Notes under the pieces: generated by a model
Databases searched by the model: none
What the model was told of the DNA's origin: nothing
What the model saw: the letters and a program-made list of their open reading frames with translations, nothing else
Part shown: in pieces, positions 34,972 through 46,343 of the stretch
How positions within the stretch are numbered: position 1 is the stretch's first letter
How the letters are laid out: every line of letters starts with the position of its first letter
Made by a program: the position numbers and the translations under genes
Assembly: GCF_963583255.1 (NCBI RefSeq)
Contig: NC_084804.1
Coordinates: 26,849,061-26,913,060, forward strand
Length of the DNA: 64,000 nt
Source of the DNA: Pyrus communis
Taxonomy: Eukaryota; Streptophyta; Magnoliopsida; Rosales; Rosaceae
Reading direction: 5' to 3'

Positions 34972-37062
34972 TGATGCTTAATAAATAAGCACACAAATTA
35001 AAACCCTCTTTTGACAATTGTAGTAAAGATGCAAGTAGGGATCGTTCTAGACCGGGGATTAGGAGGGATTACTAAATCACTTGGAAACTGACTCAAAAAT
35101 GTAAAACAAACGTTAAAAACACTAAACTAGACTCAAAGAATGCAAACTAAACAATAAAACACTTAAACAAATCAAAAGACTCAAAGAATGCAAAACACTT
35201 ATAAACACAAACTAAGACACTTTCTAACTAAATTGGACACTAAAGTAAAGGGGGATTGAGGTTTTGACGAAATTAAACTAAATGCATAGATTGCAATTAA
35301 AAGGCAGAATGTAAATATGAATGTGATGAAAATATGGATGAATGCTAGCTAGAAGGTTCTTCTCCACACATGTTACACTTGCATACAATTTGATTTTCAG
35401 TTGGTCTTTCGATAAATTATGAAACTCAACACCCCGGGTTAATTAGGTCCGCTTAAATTAACCGTCAAGTTCTCCTTAAGTTAATGAATTGGATGGGTTA
35501 GCGCAACGCAATTCAAAACATTCTCCAAAAGTCCTTTACGTGAAAAGCACAATAAAGATACAATCAAAGATCATTAAGCATCATGAAAACTATAAGTGTC
35601 GACGAGGCATTCGTTACTATGATGAGCATGAAACTAGTACCAAGAATTCATTTAACGCAATTGTTTATAAGCAACCTCCACTACTTGTGAATATAAATTC
35701 ATAACTATTAGGTGAAACTCACTTATATTCTAGCGTCATATTAATGCATGAAAATTAAGCGTGCACTCTCAATAAACATACACAAATAAGTTATAAATCA
35801 AGCAGTTAAACAAATTGAATCCACAATATATGAAATTCCAACCAAAAGTAATCAAATCATATTGCAAGCATAAACATGGTTTCGAATCACTCCCTAACTA
35901 AATAGGGGTTTAGCCTCTCATGTTCGCAAAAAGAGAAATACAATTGAATTTAAACATAAAGCACAAAGGATTGATTACACCTAGAACGCCCAATGAATCC
36001 ACTCGAATTTCTGCACGTCCAAGCTCCTCTTTCTCCTTTCCTTATTGCGGCAGAGATGGTCTAGGGAATTTCTGGAGGTTTTTCTGATTTGGGGATGGAT
36101 TTAGGGGGGTTTGGTGGTGCGGCAAGGTTATGGAAGGTGTGGAATGGTGTGGAATAGAGTGGGGAGTAATGGAGAGGCTGTGGTAGAGAAGTGAGGTTGC
36201 TGGAATGGATGGGAAAAGGCACGGCTGGAAAGAATATGGGATGGAATCCCTGATGGTGGCTGCGTGAAAAAATATATATATGAATGGAATGAATTAGGGT
36301 GAATATGCCACGGCTTAGGGTCAAAATTAGGTTGAAAAATATCATGGAATGCACGGCAAAGGTGAATAATAATGTATGGTGGCTGCGGCCAGATTTCTTT
36401 TTGGTATATTCGGTTCAATGATAAATGGGGGGGCCACGGCTTAGGTTAGAAATTGGGGTGTGAAGGTGGCTGAATAATTAAGAATTAAAGTGAATCAATT
36501 AGGTCGGCTAGGGTGAAATAAAAGGTGAAAATCTGAGATGGAATGAACAATAGAGCTAGGGTGCGGCTGCAAGGTTAAAGGGCTAGGGTTTAAGTGGATA
36601 AATTAGGCCCAAAATGCCCCCCCCCTTACACGGCAAGGGAAGGGGAGAAGGGAAAAGCCCACGGCAAAGGGTTTTAAGGGCCCTAGGGCCTTCGTTTTGT
36701 GTCCTAAAGCGCCTACAAGGACTTCAAAGTGGCTAGAAAATACGGACATTTAATTTAGGAAAGGTTACCAAAACGGGAAACCTAGGGTTAACTTTCCTAC
36801 TTCAAATAGGAAACCTTGTTTGAGTAGGATTCCTCGTTTTGGTAAGAATTCATCGTTGGAGTAGGAATTCGTCGTTTCTTCAAGTCTTCAACTCATTCAT
36901 TCCTCTTTCGCTCCTAAAGACTCCAATTTGCATCTTCTTGCACACTTTGGCCTTATAATTTGAAAATACACAAAAGTGGCCTTAAACACTCAAATAACTA
37001 AATAAACACAACATAAATGCACGAGAACAAGCTAATTAAGTTGCATGAATATGCTCCTATCA
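34972..37062 (-). mobile_element. Solo LTR (2.1 kb), reverse, in copia pol
   Basis: It starts TGATGCTTAATAAATAAGC and ends ATGCTCCTATCA. Perfect ATGGT duplications flank it (34967-34971 and 37063-37067). It sits between the RT and RNase H parts of the copia polyprotein. It shares the LTR family's conserved block (AGGGATCGTTCTAGACCGGGG). Frames within it are LTR sequence. Confidence 0.92.
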
Positions 37063-38470
37063 ATGGTCAAGTAAATAAGTTGCCCAACGAGCCTTCGATA
37101 TAAAGAAGGATCACTAATATAATCACCATTAGTTTTACTAAGAGACAAATTTTGTTCCATAGGGAAGTGAGCTGGCTTTGCACCCAAATATCTAGCATCC
37201 TCAAGGATTTCAAGAGCATATTTCCATTGAGAGAGTGCAATGCCCTCCTTAGATTGAGCCACCTCTATGCCGATGAAGTACTTTAGTTGGCCAAGATCCT
37301 TCAACTTAAATTGTTTCTTTAGAAACAACTTAGTGTCTTCAATATCTTGTAGATTATTACCTGCCAAAATAGCATCATCTACATAAACAAGAAGAGCAGT
37401 GACTCTATCACCTCTGGATCGGATGAACAATGAATAATCCACTTTGGATTGTTGATAGCTAGCTTGTTTAAGGGACTGAGAAAGCTTAATGAACCATTGA
37501 CGAGAAGCTTGCTTGAGTCCGTACAATGATTTGTGAAGTTTACACACTCTTGTCTCCCCCTTTCATCAGAATCCAGGGGGAGAAACATGTACACATCTTC
37601 TTCAAGGTCACCATGTAGGAAGGCATTGTTTACATCAAGTTCATGAAGATGCGAATGTTGAGTAGAGGCGATGGCCAGAAGAAGACGAACAATAACATGT
37701 TTCGCAACTGGGGCAAAAGTTTCACGATAATCCAAGCCTTCAATTTGCCTATAACACTTGGCAACCAAATGGGCTTTATAATTTTCAATGGTCCCGTTAG
37801 GATTGAATTTGATCTTGTACACCCATTTGTATCCAACTAGTTTCTTTCCTGGAGGTAACGTTGGAAGAGACCATGTTCCATTTGCTGTAAGGGCAACCAA
37901 CTCTTGTTGCATGGCAGCACGCCATTTAGGATCACATGCTCTGCTTGTGAGTATGAATAAGGCTCATTTTCAACTGAAATGGCAGTAGTGAAAGCACGAT
38001 GCTTGGGTGATAACCGATTATATGAAAGCACATTAGATAATGGATAAGTAATACTTGTAGTTACAGCCAACGCCATGTTAGATGAGGGAGGAGTCCGTGA
38101 AGGGAGAGACATACCAACATGATACTCACGAAGATAACCAGGTACCTGTGTACCATGTGTTGGGCAGGAGCAAGGATTTGGTGCATTAGGTGAAGATGGT
38201 GTTGTTGGTGGCAAAGAAGAAGACGTGGGAGAAGAAGGGGTAATAGAAGAAGGCGAAGATGAAGGTGCCTCAGAAGTGTCATAAGTCCTGGACGATGGAG
38301 AATCAATGGGAGAAGGTGGAAGAAAGGTATCGTCAGAAAATGATGCTTGAGTGTAAGGAAGCACGAGGGAGGAATCAGCAGCGGAAAATGGAAAAGGAAA
38401 AATATTTTCATGAAATAGTACATCACGAGAGACAAATATTTTACCTGTTGAGAGATCATAAACCTAATAA
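37063..38470 (-). pseudogene. Copia reverse transcriptase, frameshifted
   Basis: Minus-strand frames give a proline/serine-rich linker (about 38100-38364), then [50 protein letters not shown] frameshift at about 37560 follows, then [17 protein letters not shown] and the catalytic [12 protein letters not shown]. Further conserved KQFKLKDLG and YFIGIEVA follow, and [14 protein letters not shown] at the solo LTR. Reverse transcriptase copies element RNA to DNA; at least two frameshifts disable this copy. Confidence 0.88.
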
Positions 38471-38476
38471 CCCTTT

Positions 38477-40369
38477 TTACCATATGGATACCCAAGGAAG
38501 AGGCAACGTGTGGCTCCCAAAAACTCGCAAATGATTATAAGTGGGCTGTTTGCGAAAAAGTAATTCATATGGTGTTTTACCATTAAGTCGAGGCGTAGGA
38601 GTTCGATTGATGAGGTAGGTGGCAGTTAAGATGGCATCCCCCCAAAATTTCTTTGAAAGGTTGGCTTGAAAGAGTAAGGCTCGTGCAACATTGAGGAGAT
38701 GTCGATGCTTCCTCTCTGCAACTCCATTTTGTTGTGGAGTGGAAACACAACTGGTTTGATGAATGATCCCTTTGTCAAAATAATATTTTGCCATTGTGAA
38801 TTCATGACCATTATCACTACGGATTGTTTTAACCCTGGAAGAGAATTGTGTTTCGGCGAGATTAATGAACATGGTGAGATATTGTTGTGTGTCAGATTTA
38901 TGATGCAATAAATAAACCCATGTACAACGGGTATAATCATCAACAATCGTAAGGAAGTAACGTGCCCCGTTGATAGTAGACACATGGTAGCCTCCCCAAA
39001 TATCAACATGAATTAATTCAAAAGGTGTGTGAGTTTTAATAACACTTACAGGAAACTGAGAACGAGTATGTTTAGCTAATGGGCAAATTGAACAGTCATT
39101 GATATCACAAAAGTTCAAATCTTTAACAAAATGAGATATAGCACGAACACTTTTATTAGAAATGTGACCAAGACGTTGATGCCAAAGGTGAGGTGAAGTG
39201 GTGATAGACGCTGTAACAGAGTTGCCAATATATGTGACAGTAGCAAATGAATTGTTGGGAAAATGCTCTTGCCGGTTAACAACTGGAGTACTCGTTGTTA
39301 GCAAGCTTGGTGAGCAAACCATGTGATATGTGGCTCCAGTATCAAATATCCAGCTCCTGCCTTTATTGAAAGTAGATGCACAAAAGGATTTACTTGAAAG
39401 GTTGCTCATAGCAGAGGTAGTCCCAACATGATTGGCCATGGAGCTGAGTTTATTATTCTCAAGTAGAGTCATGAGATTTTGGTATTGTGCCGCCGTAAGA
39501 CTGTAGGAAGAAGGGGGTGCTGCTTTTGAATTGACTTCAATGTGATTGGCCCTGGGAGCATGGTTTTTGCAGTCCTGGTGATCGGCATTCCCACCAACAC
39601 CGGTGGAGTTTGCTTTCTTTAACTTTCGACATATATCTATGGTATGGCCTTTCCAGCCGCAATAATCATATTGGAGATGTGCTCGGCATGTGTCTGAAGT
39701 GTGCCCAATTTTGTCGCAACGCTCGCACTTCAAGTGAGAGTTCTTTAGTGTAAAACTTCTCCCAGAATTATGCGAGTCATCTCGAACAGCAAAGGCTGTA
39801 GCATCAGTAATTGGTGCCTTAATGGTTGAGATAGCTCGCTGTTTTTCATCTTGAAGAATGAGCGAATAGGCTTTGTTGATGACTGGAAGAGGGTCCATGA
39901 GCAAGATTTGCCCTCGAACTGTAGCGTAGGCCTCATTAAGTCCCATGAGAAATTTCATGGTCTTTTGGTTTTGGTGGAATTGCAGCACCTCTTTCGCTGT
40001 ACCATAAGTACAAGTGGGGATGGAGCATATTATATCTCGCTCATCCCAAAGACCTTTCAACTTCGTATAATAAACACCAATGGTCATGCTACTCTGCGTA
40101 CAAGCATGGATTTCTTGTTCAATTTGGAAGAGATGAACGCTCTTCCCTTGTGAAAACCACTCCTTCAATTATGTCCAAATTTCATAGGCACCCTCATTAC
40201 AAATCACACTTGCACCAATGTCTTTTGGAATCGAATTGAGAAGCCATGATTTTACAAGGTTGTTGCAGCGGGTCCATTGTTGGAGTTCTGTGGTGGATGT
40301 TGCCGACGGCTTCCGAATAGTGTCGTTGATGAAACCTTCCTTATTTTTTACGCTGAGAGCCATGGTCAT
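38477..40369 (-). pseudogene. Copia gag-protease-integrase polyprotein, broken
   Basis: The main frame (38477-40168, 563 residues) plus a gag start at 40169-40369 separated by one stop. Gag shows LKGLWDERD and two zinc-knuckle-like motifs (CERCDKIGHTSDTC and YCGWKGHTIDIC). Protease has the WIFDTGATYHM active site. A pre-integrase LWHQRLGHIS and CSICPLAK follow. Then comes the integrase core with HVDIWG, IRSDNGHEF and PQQNGVAERKHRHLL, ending at FWGDAILTATYLINRTP. A frameshift at about 38480 truncates it. The D and D-35-E residues are kept. Confidence 0.9.
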
Positions 40370-40569
40370 GGCACGACTCTAGGTGCTATAATTTTCTTCA
40401 TCCAATTGGTGAGTAACAAGTACTGCTCTAGGTTGATCGGAGTGATGGAGATAGAGAGGATCATTGGGATCTTCATATTTGTTAACCGCAGACTTGGCTG
40501 GGGTTTCAGTGGGTGCCACGATTGTTGGTGATGCAAAGGATGGTGTTTAGGGTTTAAGGTATCAGGAGC

Positions 40570-40587
40570 GCTTAGGCTCTGATGCCA
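40570..40587 (-). promoter_or_regulatory. Copia primer-binding site (tRNA-Met type)
   Basis: On the minus strand TGGCATCAGAGCCTAAGC follows the LTR end, close to the TGGTATCAGAGCC complement of initiator tRNA-Met. Confidence 0.8.
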
Positions 40588-40674
40588 TGTAAATTTTGAT
40601 ATTAGCTGAAAAAATGAATATACATTGAATAGTTATAGAGGAGTTTTATACAATACAAAGAGTAAGCACGATCC

Positions 40675-42773
40675 TGATGTGATAAATAATAGCACTCAAA
40701 TAAAACCCTCTTTTTGACAATTGTAGTATAGATATAAGTAGGGATCGTTCTAGGCCAGGGATTAGGAGGGATTGCTAATCTAATGAAAACTAACTCAAAG
40801 ATACAAAAATATGCTTCAAAACACTTAAACAAATTCAAAAGACTCTTAACTAAACTTATATGACTCAAACAACACAAAACAATAAAAAAGACTCAAACTA
40901 GACTCTAGGACTCAATTTGGACGAAAATAGAATTGGTTTTGACTCAAAATACATAAAAAAACACACTTTAGGACAGATTTGAAACAAGTAAGTAAAGGGG
41001 ATTCGGTTTTGGACGAAAATAATGTAAAAATAAGTAACTAAAAGACTTAAATGCAATTTGGACGAATTTGAGAAAAACAATGGATGATTAGATATCTTTT
41101 CCACACATGATACATTCAAACACAAATTGATTTCCAATTGCTTTTTCGATAAACCATGAACCTCAACACCCCAGATTAACTGTGACATCACTAATTAACC
41201 CTCAGATTTTCCTTTAGTAATTAGATTGGATGACATCATACGACAACCCAAAGCATTCTTCAGAAGTTCCCTACATGACATCATAATAGAAATACAATCA
41301 AAGATCATTACGTTCAATGAAAATCATAAGTATTGACAAAGCACTTGTAACTATGACATCATGATACTCATGCTAGGAATTTACTTAACATGATTGTGAA
41401 AACAACCTTAACTACTTGTGAATATAAGTTTGTGACGATTATGTGAAACTCCCTTATATTCTAGCACCAAATTCAAGCATGCAAATTAAGTAGGCCTCCC
41501 TAATCGACATACAAGAATAAGTTATCCATCAAACGGTTAAGTAAATTGCATTCACAATTTATAAAATCACAACTGGAATTAATCAATTCATATCATGAAC
41601 ATAATCATGGTTTCAAAGCCTCCCCTAGCTAAAACGAGTTTAGCGTCTCATGTTCACAACAAAATAAGGGAAAATTGAATTAAACATTGAAAACAAAAGA
41701 TAGATTACACCTAAAAACGTTCCAACACTCCAACTTGAATGCACAAAATGTCCAAGGCTTCTTCTTCTCTTCTTCTTCCTTGCAAAGCTGCGGCACAAGA
41801 GTTCTTGGGTGATTTTGGATGGATTTCTGGGTTATAGATGTATTTAGGTTGGTAGGGGGGGTGCGACAAAGGTTGGGAATGGTGTATGGGTGTTTGGGTG
41901 AAGGTATGGAAGTGCATGAATGGTGGAAGAATGGTACAAAGCTGCGGTAAAGGTTGGGAGACAGGATGAAGGATGGCTGATTGTGTGAGAGAGTGATTAG
42001 GGTAGAATAAGGGTGCGGCTCTTGGTATTTATTTGAAGGAAATAATCCTAAGTTTTATTACATAGTTTAGGAAAGGATTAGACTCCAAATCCACAAGGAA
42101 AAGGAGACTTGAAATTAGAAATCCAAGGGAAAAAGGGAAGGAAACTTGAGGCATTAAATTGTATGAAAGGGAATGTGATTTAAGGCTGAAATTAGGCAAG
42201 GATTTAGGATAGAATTGGTAAGTATGGTGCGGCTAACTAAGGTGAAATAGGAATGTGATTTTGTGACACAAATTAAGGAAATAGGTACTTCCCTTGCACG
42301 GCAAGGAAGTAGAATGTGATGTGTGCCACGGCAAGGACCATAAGTGTGCAAGGAAGGCTTGTTTTGTGTCCTAAAATGCATGAGACTCCTTCAATGTTGC
42401 TGGAACATAGGGCTTTTAGGATTAGGAAAGGTCAAACCAAAATAGGAAACCTTGGCTTAACTTTCCTACTTCAAGTAGGAAACCTTCTTTGACTAGGATT
42501 CCTCTTTTGATTAGGAATCCTTCTTTGATTAGGAATCCTTCTTTGATTAGGAATCCTAACATCTTTAGGTCTTCAATTTCGTCCATTCCTTTTGCTCCAA
42601 GCATATGCTATCCATTCCAAGTCCAATTTTGCTCCAAAATGCACCTTTTGGCTTCCTTAGCCATATGAACCTATAAACACACGAAAATAGCTTATAATAC
42701 TAAAATAACTATGAACTAACAACATAAATGTAAGAAAACAAGCTAAATAAGTCGCCTAAATATGCTCCTATCA
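40675..42773 (-). mobile_element. Solo LTR (2.1 kb), reverse, in the copia LTR
   Basis: It starts TGATGTGATAAATAATAGC and ends ATGCTCCTATCA, flanked by perfect GATCC duplications (40670-40674 and 42774-42778). It is similar to the LTR beginning at 61074 and to 34972-37062. No internal domain remains. Confidence 0.92.
42491..42556. repeat. 18-bp tandem repeat in solo LTR
   Basis: About 3.7 units of GATTAGGAATCCTTCTTT, the first diverged. Confidence 0.8.
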
Positions 42774-42919
42774 GATCCTAAATTAAAGCCTATACAAATT
42801 GTTTCCTAGTTTACGCATTTGTACAGAATGGAAGGTGAATCAATATTAGTTAACTTTCCATGATACAAGCAAATCACCATAATAGAGAATCAACTGATTT
42901 TACTTTCCTTAACAGCAAC

Positions 42920-43557
42920 CGTGATACAAAGCTGCAGGCTAGCTAAAAGTGTTGGAAATGGTACCTAGTACACAGCTCAAAGACTTGGTTTGTTGCAGAA
43001 TTTTTCCTCGTTAAAAGTTGTAGGCGGTTGGGGGTTAAGAAAGTTGAGAAAAACTAACAAGACTACAGCTGGATCGGTTGCATAAAAGTTTCTATTGGTG
43101 TGTTGGAATAGGTTTAAACCGACCGAATCAAACCGGTTAACAATGATTTGCGTTGGTTTGGTTTTGATGGTGGTAATTGTCAAAACCGAAATGTTGAAGG
43201 TTGATTGATTCAGTTATATTTTTCGTGTCAAACCGAATCAAACCAATAGCCACTCACCCCTAGTTCCACATGCATATATATGGTTTGGCAAGGAAGCATC
43301 TCACACTCGTCAAATATCTGATATTTATAGGGAAGGACTGAAGGTGCTCTAAAATGCATATTGCGTTTCTGCGTCTGTGTGCAATATTGGACGCAAACTG
43401 AAACTGTGATCAATATGATTTCTCAATTCAGAACTTTCATATTATGTTTAGAATACACGCAAACTAACTTTAGACGGGGAGCCGACATGTCCAGAGTCTC
43501 TGTGGGTAGCAGATAGCCATTATTCTACATAGTTCTTCTAAATGGTATACATTGCTG
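42920..43557. other. LACS 3' flank with a truncated MITE-like end
   Basis: No gene. Between about 43110 and 43262 the sequence is rich in AACCGAATCAAACC motifs and ends CCACTCACCCCTAG, which resembles a hAT-type terminus. No matching left end or duplication was found. The LACS 3' untranslated region lies close to 43557. Confidence 0.35.
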
Positions 43558-45738
43558 TCACGGCCTTGCTCCCTTTCCTTCACTGTAAAGTTTATCGATA
43601 CAGTCCTGCATATGATATTCCAAAAATATGTTAGTATTTGCTTGACAGAGAGTTATGGAGCGGATTGTGTTTGGAAAACTGGTTGGCCCTTGTACTTCAA
43701 GGTGCCACCAGTCATGACATGTTTGAGAAAGAGAGACAAGGCGGCATACATACCTTGTAATATTTATGCAGCTGTGGTCTCTTCAGTTTGAATGTTGGAG
43801 TTATGAGATCCCTCTCCATGTCAAAGGGATTCGGTTCCAAGTGAACTGCTTTTAACAGCTCAAAACCTCGAAGCTGCAGGAATGTGTTCCGAATTCGATG
43901 ACTATTGATATATATATATATGTAATGGAATTGGCAACAGGGAATTGGGTGAAATATTATCAACATACATGCTGTTTCTGACCAGTACTATTGAGCTCAT
44001 CCAAAATGTACTTTCTTGCCTTCGGGTTTTGACATAATGATTTGAAATCACCAGTCAAGTGATGCTCTACTGCCCAATGCTCCATTGCCTTACTGTCAGG
44101 GACCACCACAGCAACAAGAAATGACTCGAAGCTGTTCCCATAAACCCAAATCTGTCGACCAGAGGAAAGTCAAGATATATATCAACGAATTTAGAAAACA
44201 AACACAACGGAGGTCTCACAAATTAAAAAGACCAACAAATACAAACTCATATATTGAGGCAAATACGGGGTGAGTTCCAATGTATAGAAATAATTTAACA
44301 TGCACTGACTGTAGCAAACTAGCAAAATACCGATGTGATAAGAGGACATTGCAAGTATTTGCCTTCAATGTTTTCCACGGCAACATATTCACCTTGCGAT
44401 AGTTTATATATATTCTTTTTCCTATCTATGATTTTCATTGATCCATCTGCCTGCCATTCTCCAATGTCACCTGAAATGCAATCAAAATCACCATAACTTT
44501 TCAGTTCAATACAGTGATCAACAAGAATTTCTAAGATGTCCAGTGCTGACATCTTAACAACAAGACATAAGCTTGGGCATCAAGTGACTACTTTATGGCC
44601 GACCGTTTAAGAATTTACCTGTATGAAACCACCCATCAATAAGGACTTCCTCTGTTAGATCTTCTCGCTTATGGTAACCAGAAAACAAGGTTGTTCCTCT
44701 CAGGCAAATTTCTCCACGGGGCGCACTGGAAAGTGCATCATATCCCATTGCCGGCACTGACTCAAGCCTTGCTTCAATAGTTGTGACAGGGACACCAACA
44801 GTTCCGATCATAGGAAAAACATTGCTAATGGACGTGAAGCAGCCACCACAGCTTTCAGTAAGGCCTACTTGTAAATGAGTTTAGCAACTTGATGGAAGGT
44901 TCATTTTTCATTTTCAAGGGAACTTTTATAAACTACTGTGAATGAGTAGAAGCTCGCATCACTGAATTTTCAAAACATGACTAAGAAGAGATTGAACTCA
45001 TTTAATTAGGTCAATGATTTTTTCTTTCCATTGCAGTTAACAATAAGATCACCATAAAACCTACGTCGATTAGTCAATTAGATTCTAGCAGCACCATTCA
45101 TACGATCTTTATATCATTCTTAGATGCTATAGAGCAGATATGCAATCAACCATACCATATCCTTGGGATAAAGTGCTGCAGCTGGTGACCCTCAAAAATT
45201 CCTCCACATGCCCAGGCAAAGGTGCAGCACCAGACAACAATAGACGAACTCGTCCCCCCAGTACTTGTTTTATCTACCACAAGTAACAATTTGTTAGAAT
45301 GTTAATAGCTATATCAGAATGGAATGGTGAAGGATGCAACGACAGACCTTATCAAAGACAAGTTTGTCCAAGAGAGGTGCTGCTTTTTCTTGTGGGAGAC
45401 CCTTTTCCAGATTCGCCAACTTGCTGTCAATGAAATCTTTCATTAGTTTTATTGGAGGAATGCAAATGCAAACGAAAAAGGGGAGTTTATCGTGACCGTA
45501 CTAGTTATAAGCATATTGGAATAATGTATTCTTCAATACACCCCCAGATGAAACTTTGTTAACAATACCTGTGAGCACAAAGCTTAAGCCAACTATTTAG
45601 AATAGAAGAAAAATCGAAAGACGGTAATTTGGCTGAATCAGTATGACGTATATTTTACCAGAATATATGCGATCATACACTCTAGGCACCCCACAAAACA
45701 TAGTAGGCCTTAGTTCCTGAAGGTCCTCGAGTAGAAAT

Positions 45739-46343
45739 TGTTGTGCCTTGGCTGATTATCTTCACCAACATACAAACCCACAGTTGAATAGTTTAAAATA
45801 CAAGAAATAAAGACACCGAGAAATTTACGAGGTTCGGCAAAAACCTGCCTACGTCCTCGGAGAGATATTGCTCTTCACTATGAGAAAAACAGTACAAGTT
45901 ACACATGAGTTAAATCGACATAACCCAATCCCATATCCCTTGTACACCCACTCACAGAATTTTCCCAAGAGCCTCACTCTACCCCAAGAGTTCTTTCACA
46001 AGAGACCTTTCACTCTAGCTCTCTTGATTTCTCTCTGCAACTCTCTCTTGTTCTCTGCAAAAAGAACTCTTTCTTCTCCTTTTTTTTCTGCAAAGGCAAA
46101 TGAGCTCTCTGCTCTCTCTCCAAACCGAATTGAGCTCTCACACTCTTTTATTTCCTTTTTGAACCAACACCCACGGGTGTTGAAGAGAACATTTTGCTTT
46201 TCCCTTTTTTTCCTCCTTGCTTTTCCCTTTTTTCCTCCTTGCTTTTCCCTTTTTTTCTCCTTGAAACAAGGAAAGATGTTTTCTTTCTTTCTTTAGCCGA
46301 AAGGCATTTTGGAGGATAGTCCACTTGGCCACAAACTCCAACA
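45739..46343. mobile_element. 605-bp solo LTR in LACS exon 11
   Basis: It starts TGTTGTGCCTTGGCTG and ends AACTCCAACA, flanked by perfect GAAAT duplications (45734-45738 and 46344-46348). Removing it restores the coding text for DIRFLLEDLQELRP. It carries the block GAGAAATTTACGAGGTTCGGC and GCCTACGTCCTCGG, seen in many plant LTR repeats. A 24-bp CTTTTCCCTTTTTTCCTCC-type tandem repeat lies at about 46190-46262. On the minus strand the exon reads about 68 codons into the insert before a stop. No second LTR or internal domain is present. The family was not identified. Confidence 0.88.

Larger units (their letters stand above)
34105..42914 (-). mobile_element. Ty1/copia retrotransposon split by two solo LTRs
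   Basis: Short LTRs (34105-34327 and 40588-42914, the latter holding a 2.1-kb insert) read TGTAAATTTTGATATT...TTCCTTAACA. The element is flanked by perfect GCAAC duplications (34100-34104 and 42915-42919). The two LTRs show about eight differences over 223 bases by eye. A tRNA-Met primer site and a polypurine tract are in place. The polyprotein order is gag, protease, integrase, RT, RNase H (copia order) on the minus strand, with several stops and frameshifts. It inserted next to the TIR exon of a TNL pseudogene. Confidence 0.93.
40588..42914 (-). mobile_element. 5' LTR of the copia element (interrupted)
   Basis: A 223-bp-type LTR colinear with 34105-34327, split after AAGCACGATCC by the solo LTR at 40675-42773 and its duplicated target. 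Confidence 0.9.

Noticed and set aside
36061..36418. Two frames of 96-97 residues in reverse solo LTR 34972-37062
   Set aside because: Overlapping Pro/His/Ser-rich frames in U3; same type of sequence as in other copies of the LTR.
45868..46296. 142-residue plus frame in the LACS insert
   Set aside because: Pyrimidine-rich LTR with tandem CTTTTCCC repeats; no family features.
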